The notes under the pieces are model-generated. The model saw only the letters and a program-made list of their open reading frames with translations, was not told where the DNA came from and did not search any database. DNA of 5,316 nucleotides, from positions 1 to 5,316 of the forward strand of contig CADCQC010000493.1 of NCBI GenBank assembly GCA_902803455.1. The letters are read 5' to 3'. Origin of the DNA: an uncultured Prevotellaceae bacterium (GTDB lineage Bacteria; Bacteroidota; Bacteroidia; Bacteroidales; Bacteroidaceae). Both the position numbers and the translations under genes were made by a program. Positions 1-5,316 of the stretch are shown one piece after another (the first letter of the stretch is position 1; every line of letters starts with the position of its first letter).

Positions 1-642
1 ATGAACGAACTCTACTGGGCCCTTGGCGACATGACCCTCACTGAGCGTGCCGCTATGATGACCAATGTGTTTGCACCCGACAACCGCAACGTGCGCATGA
101 TTCGTCGCCTGGCTGAATGCAACATGGTGAGCGGTGACTCACTGGCTGCCAACAAATACCTGAGGATTCTGCAGCAGACATTGGTCTATCGGAGTTGGGC
201 CGAACTCATCAAGAACCACGAGCCCAAGGCTTGGCATTATTTCATCGAGAAGAAACAATTCGTCAACAAGGCCGACACCATACGCCTCAGCGACAACCTG
301 CACATGGTGATGATGGAACTTCTTGACAGCAATCCCGACAACATCGTGGCTCTTGACTATATCCTCTGCAGCACCCTGCTGCTAAAGGACATCAACAACT
401 TCAAGCGCGACTACGACCGCTACTGTATTGCCACCGACAAGCCTCGCGTAAAACCGCTCTATCAACAAGCTCTGATGATCTGGCTCGCCGGAACCAACGC
501 ACCCGATGAAGAATGGAAGAAATACATCCATGACCAAGAACAATTGCGGCGTTTTCAGGACTACAACCAGCACCGTGGCGACTCCCGCTTCAGCGACACC
601 TACTGGTATTATTTCGACACCGCCAAAGCCCCGAAGATATGA
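1..642 (+). CDS. DUF6057-like membrane protein, C-terminal part (5' end outside window)
   Basis: This is the C-terminal, soluble, helix-rich part of a protein homologous to the large membrane protein at the right end of the window. Function is unknown. The 213 visible residues contain no membrane segment. They align with residues about 318-536 of the right-hand paralog (counted from its Met at 5263). Shared blocks include YW at 5-6, ECN at 39-41, KYLR at 52-55 followed by YR.W, an LD-Y-L-C stretch near 118-123, and YQQAL at 154-158. The helical, repeat-like pattern could be TPR-like, which is inference only. The ATG at base 1 aligns with Ser318 of the paralog, so it is almost certainly an internal methionine and the membrane domain lies upstream of the window. 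A genuinely separate C-terminal gene is the less likely alternative. The TGA stop overlaps the start of the next gene (ATGA, 639-642), which indicates an operon and probable translational coupling. It lacks the basic C-terminal tail of about 15 residues seen in the right-hand copy. Confidence 0.82.
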   Translation: MNELYWALGDMTLTERAAMMTNVFAPDNRNVRMIRRLAECNMVSGDSLAANKYLRILQQTLVYRSWAELIKNHEPKAWHYFIEKKQFVNKADTIRLSDNLHMVMMELLDSNPDNIVALDYILCSTLLLKDINNFKRDYDRYCIATDKPRVKPLYQQALMIWLAGTNAPDEEWKKYIHDQEQLRRFQDYNQHRGDSRFSDTYWYYFDTAKAPKI

Positions 643-2105
643 AGCACCTGCATACACTCCTGATGGTCCTCGCCCTTGTCATCTTAACGCTGACTGCCTG
701 CACTCCGACTCCTGAGCATGCTGCAAAAAGCGACATGCTGCCTCTCATTTATCCCGACTATACCGACATCACGATCCCCTGCAATATCGCACCACTCAAT
801 TTCCTGCTTCGTGACAGTGCTGATGCAGTGGAGGTCAGCGCCGTATGTGATGGCGAGACGCTCACCGTGAACGCCAAGGGTCAGGAGGTGTGTTTCGGAC
901 AAGAAGAATGGAAAAGCTTCATAGAGAAGGCAGCAGGACAGAGCGTGAAGGTGACGGTCACCTCACTGAAAGACGGACAATGGACCGAATACCAATCCTT
1001 CTCCTGGCATGTCTCCAAAGACGCCATAGACCCCTATCTTACCTACCGGCTGATAGAACCCGACTACGAGATTTTCCAAAATCTCTCCTTGCGTGAGCGC
1101 TGCGTGGAGAATTTCGATGAGCGTGCCATCTCCGACTATGGTCTGGTGGGCAACCGCTGTATGAACTGCCACACCTACGGCAGTCAACAACCCGGTCTCT
1201 CCATGCTCTATGTGCGCGGCGAGGGAGGCGGTGCGATCCTTAACCGCGACGGACAACTGTCAAAACTCAACATCAAGACTCCCGACATGGTGTCGGGAAG
1301 CGTGTATTTCTGCTTCAGTCCCAACGGCCGCTATATCGTCTTCTCCACCAACAAGATTATCCCTGCCTTCCATGCCAGACCCAATAAGCGCCTGGAAGTG
1401 TTCGACAGTGCCTCGGATGTGTATGTGGCCGATTTGGAGAAACACACCATCCTCAGCAGCGGTCTTCTCAGCGACAGCACCGTGTTTGAGACCTTCCCCA
1501 CCTTCTCACCCGACGGTAAGCACATCTACTATTGTGCCTCACCCAAGGTGAAACTGCCGATGGAACTGACCGACATGCGCTACAGCCTATGCCGCATCGC
1601 CTTCGATGAGGCGACAGGCACCCTCGGCACCGAGGTCGATACTCTGTTCTTTGGTCGGCAGCAGCAGGCTTCCATCTGCCACCCCCGCGTTAGCCCGGAC
1701 GGTCGTTTTATCGTCTACACGGTAGCCGACTACGGCACCTTCCCCATCTGGCATCAAGAGACCGACCTCCAACTGATGAACCTTGAGACGGGAGCTATTG
1801 ACAAGATGGAAGCCATCAACAGCGACAAGAGCGACACCTACCACAGTTGGTCTTCTTCCAGCCGGTGGCTCGTCTTCGCCTCAAAGCGCGATGACGGTCT
1901 TTACGGTAAGCCCTATTTCTGCTATATCGCCCGAGATGGCAAAGCCCACAAGCCCTTTGTGCTGCCTCAGAAGGATCCCCATTTCTATGACAACAACCTA
2001 AAATCGTTTAATGCCCCCGAAATAGGGAAAGGCCCCCTACCCTTCGACGCTCTGGATGTAAAGCGCGCGGTAGAAGGCCCTTCTGTTGACTTCAGCAAAA
2101 AATAG
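639..2105 (+). CDS. Lipoprotein with one c-type heme motif and a PD40/TolB-like beta-propeller (left copy)
   Basis: A predicted envelope lipoprotein of 488 residues; reaction unknown. Residues 1-20 form a signal peptide ending in a clean lipobox, LTAC, with Cys21 as the lipidation site. No acidic cluster follows Cys21, so surface export of the Bacteroidota type is not indicated. Residues about 30-165 form an N-terminal domain with the paralog-conserved IP..IAPLNF (46-55), KDG.WT.Y (from 111) and LTYR.I.P.YE (from 134). One heme c attachment motif, CMNCH, lies at 174-178. After it come beta-propeller repeats with PD40-type signatures: FSPNGR (226-231), FSPDGK (289-294), VSPDGR (351-356) and a degenerate SSSSRW (405-410). 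Histidines 245, 348, 372 and 402 are conserved in the paralog and are candidate heme or metal ligands. The ATG overlaps the stop of the upstream gene, and the signal peptide starts at once, which supports this start. Proteins of this kind are often labelled TolB-like or 'cytochrome c biosynthesis'; the heme motif suggests a cytochrome rather than a maturation factor. True TolB (Tol-Pal) has no heme motif, so tolB is not assigned. Confidence 0.88.
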   Translation: MKHLHTLLMVLALVILTLTACTPTPEHAAKSDMLPLIYPDYTDITIPCNIAPLNFLLRDSADAVEVSAVCDGETLTVNAKGQEVCFGQEEWKSFIEKAAGQSVKVTVTSLKDGQWTEYQSFSWHVSKDAIDPYLTYRLIEPDYEIFQNLSLRERCVENFDERAISDYGLVGNRCMNCHTYGSQQPGLSMLYVRGEGGGAILNRDGQLSKLNIKTPDMVSGSVYFCFSPNGRYIVFSTNKIIPAFHARPNKRLEVFDSASDVYVADLEKHTILSSGLLSDSTVFETFPTFSPDGKHIYYCASPKVKLPMELTDMRYSLCRIAFDEATGTLGTEVDTLFFGRQQQASICHPRVSPDGRFIVYTVADYGTFPIWHQETDLQLMNLETGAIDKMEAINSDKSDTYHSWSSSSRWLVFASKRDDGLYGKPYFCYIARDGKAHKPFVLPQKDPHFYDNNLKSFNAPEIGKGPLPFDALDVKRAVEGPSVDFSKK

Positions 2106-2112
2106 TCCTGAT
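2106..2112. other. 7-bp convergent intergenic gap
   Basis: The TAG stop of the left lipoprotein gene (2103-2105) and the TAA stop of the right one (complement of 2113-2115) are separated by seven bases. There is no room for a terminator, and I found no hairpin followed by a T-run on either strand close to the stops. Transcripts from the two operons therefore probably run into each other's 3' ends, unless termination is Rho-dependent or occurs inside coding sequence. Confidence 0.9.
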
Positions 2113-3600
2113 TTATCTTATCTTCGTTTCCACACGCTGGTCACTGCGGATGCCTCTTGCTGCCGCCTGCGCGTCGAGCTTCACAGGTTCACTGGTGAAG
2201 TCAGGGGTATTGAATGAATAAAGCGTCTCATCGTAATACTTCCAGGGGTCACGTTGAGGCAGGAGAAAAGGCTTTGTCATCTTGCCATCCTTGTCGACAT
2301 GAGACAGATAAAGCGTCGTATAATAACCGTTCCCCCGTCTTGACGTGAACACAATCCACCTGGAGTTCTCGCTCCAGTTGTGATAACTGTCGGTATCATC
2401 GCTGTTCACCTCGTCCAAAGGCCGTGCCGTACCAGTCTGCAAATCAAGAAGCCATTGGTCGGCTTCCTTATGCCAAATGGGGAAACAACCATAGTCGGAC
2501 ATAGTGAACAACAGGAACCGACCATCATAAGAGGGCCGTGGATGGTTGGCGCTTTTGCCCATCTGCCGTGCATTAAAGATTGTGTCTACCTCGCCCACAA
2601 ACGTTCCTTTTTCTGCATCAAAGCCTATTTTGCACAGGTTATACTGTATTTCTTTGTATCCTGCCGGTATTTCCTTCGCTGCAGCAGCACAGAAATACAA
2701 GGTCTTTCCATCGGGAGAGAAGACCGGATAATTCTCATAATGATCCTTTGTCGCCACGATGGAGTCGAGCAATATCTCGTGGGTATCAGGAGAATAGACC
2801 AGCACGTCGGAAGCATGGTCGAAAACTTCTATCCGCTCTCCTGCCACGGCATGAAAAGACTGGTTTGTCTTGTTGGTGGAGTAAGCCACAAAACGTCCCG
2901 ACGGATGCCAATACGGATACACCATCGAACCGCCAAGACTGTCGTTTTTGGCCTTCAGCAGTTCCATCACGCCATCCCGTTGTATGAGCGTCGCCCCATG
3001 ATCGCCACGGATATGGAAGGTGAGCCGATGGGGATTGGTGCGGTCTGACACATGGCAGTTGAGACAGGCACCAGGCACCGCCGTGTTCTCAAGGATGGCC
3101 TGTTCGTGGAAATTCGACAAGTCGCGTTGGTATAGTCCCATCCGTCCATAAACCTCATACCCTGGAGGTATGCGGCGGTAGGTAAGCCCCCACTCTCCGA
3201 GGTCATCATTGCTAACATTGATAGTGAAGTCGCTGTATTGTGTCCAGGTTCCGTCTTTTCTCACGCAAACGGTAAAGGTAAGGGCGGCACCCTTGTTCTG
3301 TTGGGTCAGTTGATGCCATTCCTCTACGTCGAAGTCGGCATATTGCCCATTGGCATGCAGTTCTCCTCCTTTCTCTCCCCGTACCACCACATCCATGACA
3401 TCACCATCACCATAGCAATAGAAATTGAGCGGTGCAATCTCTGCCGGGATGGTGACTCCGGCATAGTCTGGGAAGATGTGTGGCATCTGCTTCACAAGGG
3501 TAGGGTCAACTGGTGACGAGGTGCACGACCAGGTCAGCCACGATGCCACACACAAGGTGAGCATCCATGTCACACGGCTGTATCTCATTCTCGTTCTCAT
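2113..3600 (-). CDS. Lipoprotein with one c-type heme motif and a PD40/TolB-like beta-propeller (right copy)
   Basis: Paralog of the lipoprotein at 639-2105, 495 residues, function unknown. The N-terminus is basic (MRTRMRYSR), followed by a hydrophobic stretch (about 11-25) and Cys26 in the sequence TWSC. This lipobox is poorer than the LTAC of the left copy because Trp at -2 is unusual, so lipidation is likely but less certain. The N-terminal domain carries IP..IAPLNF (51-60), KDG.WT.Y (from 115) and LTYR.I.P.YE (from 139). The heme motif CLNCH is at 179-183. Propeller signatures follow: HPSGR (232-236), FSPDGK (294-299), PSYDGR (356-361) and ENSRW (411-415). Histidines 250, 353, 377 and 407 and cysteines 304 and 323 match the left copy at a constant offset of five residues. 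It starts one base after the stop of the upstream membrane-protein gene, so the two are co-transcribed. Met5 is a possible alternative start, but an AAGGAG sequence is better spaced for Met1. The overall design suggests a periplasm-facing cytochrome-like sensor or enzyme, which is inference. Confidence 0.87.
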   Translation of the reverse strand: MRTRMRYSRVTWMLTLCVASWLTWSCTSSPVDPTLVKQMPHIFPDYAGVTIPAEIAPLNFYCYGDGDVMDVVVRGEKGGELHANGQYADFDVEEWHQLTQQNKGAALTFTVCVRKDGTWTQYSDFTINVSNDDLGEWGLTYRRIPPGYEVYGRMGLYQRDLSNFHEQAILENTAVPGACLNCHVSDRTNPHRLTFHIRGDHGATLIQRDGVMELLKAKNDSLGGSMVYPYWHPSGRFVAYSTNKTNQSFHAVAGERIEVFDHASDVLVYSPDTHEILLDSIVATKDHYENYPVFSPDGKTLYFCAAAAKEIPAGYKEIQYNLCKIGFDAEKGTFVGEVDTIFNARQMGKSANHPRPSYDGRFLLFTMSDYGCFPIWHKEADQWLLDLQTGTARPLDEVNSDDTDSYHNWSENSRWIVFTSRRGNGYYTTLYLSHVDKDGKMTKPFLLPQRDPWKYYDETLYSFNTPDFTSEPVKLDAQAAARGIRSDQRVETKIR

Positions 3601-3601
3601 G

Positions 3602-5316
3602 TCAATAGATCTCCTTCATTTGTTGCTTTCCTTGCCTCTCCTTGCCTTCCTGGCTTACCAGCATATACGACCAGAAAGTGTTGCCTAACGGGGGTGTTGA
3701 GAGCGAGGGATCTTTCTGATTCTTCATATAGAGATTGACAAACTGCGTGAGCAGGTTGCAGGTGGCAGGTTCTATGCTCCACGGCATCCCCTCGAAACTG
3801 CCATGCTGCTGAGTCCATTGCATCACCAAAGCCTGCTGATAGGCAGTAGGGATACGGTTGAATTTTGCGTATTTGCCCAAGGGGTAGTAGGCATTGAACC
3901 GCTCGAGGTCACGCTGCAGCAACTCGTAGCACATCAGGTACTCAAAAGCCATTCGGTTGTCGTAGTTCTGAACGAAGAGCAGCCCGAGCATCTGGTCCAT
4001 CTCGGTGTCGCTGAAAAGGAAGTCCTTTTTCTTCTGCCGATAAGACCTCATTCTGCTATAAACAGGATCCTCGCTCACCTTTCCTGCCTTGATCATGGCT
4101 TTCTGCTCTTTCGCCCATTTGCGGTAGAACACCGTCCTCTCCAGCATCCTGAGGTATTTCATGGCCACCTCATACTGGCCGTTGATGATGTTGCACTCCG
4201 TGATGCGCTTGGTGAGCCTACCGCTCTTGCGGTGATTAGGTATGGCTTCCTGCGCCTCAAAGGAATAGCGCTCGGCATCGTTCACCATCCCAAGCCAATA
4301 AAACGTCTCACTGGGGGGCAGCGGTGAGGTCATATCTCGCTGAAACGAAGGGAACAAGCCTTCGGCCCCATTCTGGAAGAAGTCGAACAGACGGTCGCTC
4401 AACTGTCCCTGCATGGCAAGAGCAAGGTTGACGCACGACACGTCGAAAGGCCGTGTCGGCTGTTGACGTTCCGCCTTCTCCACAATCTTCCCCCATTGAC
4501 GGGTACGGACCAAGAAGTCGTATTCTATCAAGCTGTATTTCAACGGGTCAAAGGAACGGCCTATCACCCACCAACCGCCCACAGCCAGCACCGCGATGGT
4601 TACCCCAACGACCCTGGCGGTCTTGCGCACGGCGGGCAGCAACGGCAGCAATAACGGCAACATGACGCAGATGCCCTCGATAACGATCTGAATGGCAGGC
4701 TGATAGACGGGATAACGATAGTAGTTGATACCGGCGAAAAGATTGAACAAAGGGTATTGTAAATGCCTGGCGGACAACAAGATCACCGCTATGGCATAGA
4801 CCACGCCAACGATGCCGATCGCCACACTGCCCAACGAGCGATGCCTGGTCAACTCATAGAAGGCGACATAAATCACCACCATCAGTACGCAAGGCCCGAT
4901 CAGCCAATAGATTAGAGGCACGGAGATCAGGATGAAGGCCATTTTTCGCCATTTGTGTCGGGGAAATCCTTCGTCACCACTGACCACATGATAAAGCAAC
5001 ATCAAGGCCAATGCCATCAGCAATGCGATATTGAAACTCAGCAGCACATTCTCATCGCCCATATATGCCCACAGCATCAGCGACGGGATAAAACTGAGGG
5101 GATAATAGGTATCGTTGGCACCATTACGGTGGGCCAACAACCATACCATGACCTGCAGGGCCATACTGAGCAAGGCGAGGATGCAGGCGCCAACCGCGGG
5201 AACGAAATAAAACTGCGTGAGGAACTCACCGAGATAGTCGGCCAGTCCTCCAGGCACCGACATCCGCTCCTGAAAATAGGCTGTGTCGGTAAGAAATAAC
5301 TGGTATTGCTCCTGAA
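3602..5316 (-). CDS. DUF6057-like polytopic membrane protein (5' end outside window)
   Basis: An inner-membrane protein of unknown function; I recognise the DUF6057 type by its overall pattern only. The first in-window ATG (5263) is not convincing as the start. The frame stays open to the window edge and encodes 17 more residues, QEQYQLFLTDTAYFQER, running smoothly into a PGGLADYLGEF segment that reads as internal. The N-terminus is therefore missing. Counting from Met at 5263, hydrophobic segments lie at about 21-44, 54-68, 73-93, 108-136 (one long or two short spans), 145-164, 187-210 and 216-234, giving roughly seven or eight spans. A soluble, mostly helical C-terminal domain follows (about 235-553), possibly TPR-like, with ECN at 356-358, KYLR at 369-372 and YQQAL at 475-479 shared with the protein at 1-642. 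The C-terminus has a lysine- and glutamine-rich tail. No catalytic motif was recognised. The stop is separated by one base from the downstream heme lipoprotein gene, which implies a shared transcript and a joint role, perhaps as its membrane anchor or partner. Confidence 0.85.
   Translation of the reverse strand, partial: QEQYQLFLTDTAYFQERMSVPGGLADYLGEFLTQFYFVPAVGACILALLSMALQVMVWLLAHRNGANDTYYPLSFIPSLMLWAYMGDENVLLSFNIALLMALALMLLYHVVSGDEGFPRHKWRKMAFILISVPLIYWLIGPCVLMVVIYVAFYELTRHRSLGSVAIGIVGVVYAIAVILLSARHLQYPLFNLFAGINYYRYPVYQPAIQIVIEGICVMLPLLLPLLPAVRKTARVVGVTIAVLAVGGWWVIGRSFDPLKYSLIEYDFLVRTRQWGKIVEKAERQQPTRPFDVSCVNLALAMQGQLSDRLFDFFQNGAEGLFPSFQRDMTSPLPPSETFYWLGMVNDAERYSFEAQEAIPNHRKSGRLTKRITECNIINGQYEVAMKYLRMLERTVFYRKWAKEQKAMIKAGKVSEDPVYSRMRSYRQKKKDFLFSDTEMDQMLGLLFVQNYDNRMAFEYLMCYELLQRDLERFNAYYPLGKYAKFNRIPTAYQQALVMQWTQQHGSFEGMPWSIEPATCNLLTQFVNLYMKNQKDPSLSTPPLGNTFWSYMLVSQEGKERQGKQQMKEIY
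3611..3616 (-). promoter_or_regulatory. Possible Shine-Dalgarno (AAGGAG) for the right lipoprotein gene
   Basis: On the minus strand AAGGAG is followed by ten bases and then the ATG at 3600. The site lies inside the last codons of the upstream gene (Lys-Glu of its C-terminal MKEIY), so it may be fortuitous. If real, it favours Met1 over Met5, which would be 22 bases away. Bacteroidota rely little on Shine-Dalgarno pairing, so the weight of this evidence is low. Confidence 0.3.

Noticed and set aside
2072..2084. Small hairpin AGAAG-gcc-CTTCT as a terminator
   Set aside because: It lies inside the left lipoprotein gene, has only a 5-bp stem, and is not followed by a T-run on either strand.
639..2105. 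Assignment as TolB of the Tol-Pal system
   Set aside because: The similarity is limited to the generic PD40 propeller signature. The lipobox, the CxxCH motif, the duplicated partner gene and the absence of tolQ/R/A or pal nearby argue against it.
2179..2200. Inverted repeat CTTCAC...GTGAAG (6-bp stem, 10-base loop) as a terminator for the left operon
   Set aside because: There is no T-run after it and it lies within the right gene's coding sequence (Glu-Pro-Val-Lys-Leu region). A chance repeat is the simpler reading.
2380..3048. Long open frame of 222 codons on the + strand
   Set aside because: It lies wholly antisense to the right lipoprotein gene, whose frame has a signal peptide, heme motif and propeller repeats shared with a paralog. 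The antisense translation shows no recognisable domain.
3803..4327. Open frame of 174 codons on the + strand
   Set aside because: It is antisense to the C-terminal domain of the membrane protein, which is supported by homology to the protein at 1-642. It looks like a shadow frame with no features of its own.
4955..5299. Open frame of 114 codons on the + strand near the right edge
   Set aside because: Its His/Gln-rich translation is what the complement of a membrane-protein coding region commonly gives, and the opposite frame is clearly coding.
1..5316. Nucleotide-level inverted repeat or recent transposition as the source of the two operons
   Set aside because: No long near-identical DNA stretch was seen between the copies. 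Similarity is at protein level only, and there are no insertion-sequence ends or target duplications in the window.

Overview
The window looks like Bacteroidota chromosome, most likely Bacteroidales and perhaps a Prevotella-like genome. The reasons are moderate GC, very tight gene packing, weak Shine-Dalgarno signals, and a membrane protein that I recognise from memory as the Bacteroidales-centred DUF6057 type. This placement is inference; there is no rRNA or marker gene to fix it.

The whole window is two related two-gene operons that face each other. On the left (+ strand) are the C-terminal part of a DUF6057-like protein (1-642) and, overlapping it by ATGA, a lipoprotein with a c-type heme motif and a PD40/TolB-like beta-propeller (639-2105). 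On the right (- strand) are a nearly complete DUF6057-like polytopic membrane protein (5316 to 3602, 5' end outside the window) and, one base downstream, a second heme/beta-propeller lipoprotein (3600 to 2113). The convergent stops are 7 bp apart. There is no gene-free stretch, no RNA gene, no mobile element and no CRISPR array. Promoters for both operons must lie outside the window.

The two lipoproteins are paralogs. Over 244 residues from the CxxCH motif through most of the propeller they align without a gap, with about 104 identities by hand count (about 43%). The heme motif, four further histidines and two propeller cysteines are kept in exact register. The membrane proteins are also paralogs, as shown by their C-terminal domains. 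Gene order and tight coupling are kept in both copies, so each membrane protein and its downstream lipoprotein probably work as a unit in the cell envelope. A membrane-anchored redox or heme-dependent function is plausible, but substrate and reaction cannot be read from the sequence.

The main point of interest is this duplicated, convergent 'polytopic membrane protein + single-heme beta-propeller lipoprotein' module. As far as I know it has no assigned function.
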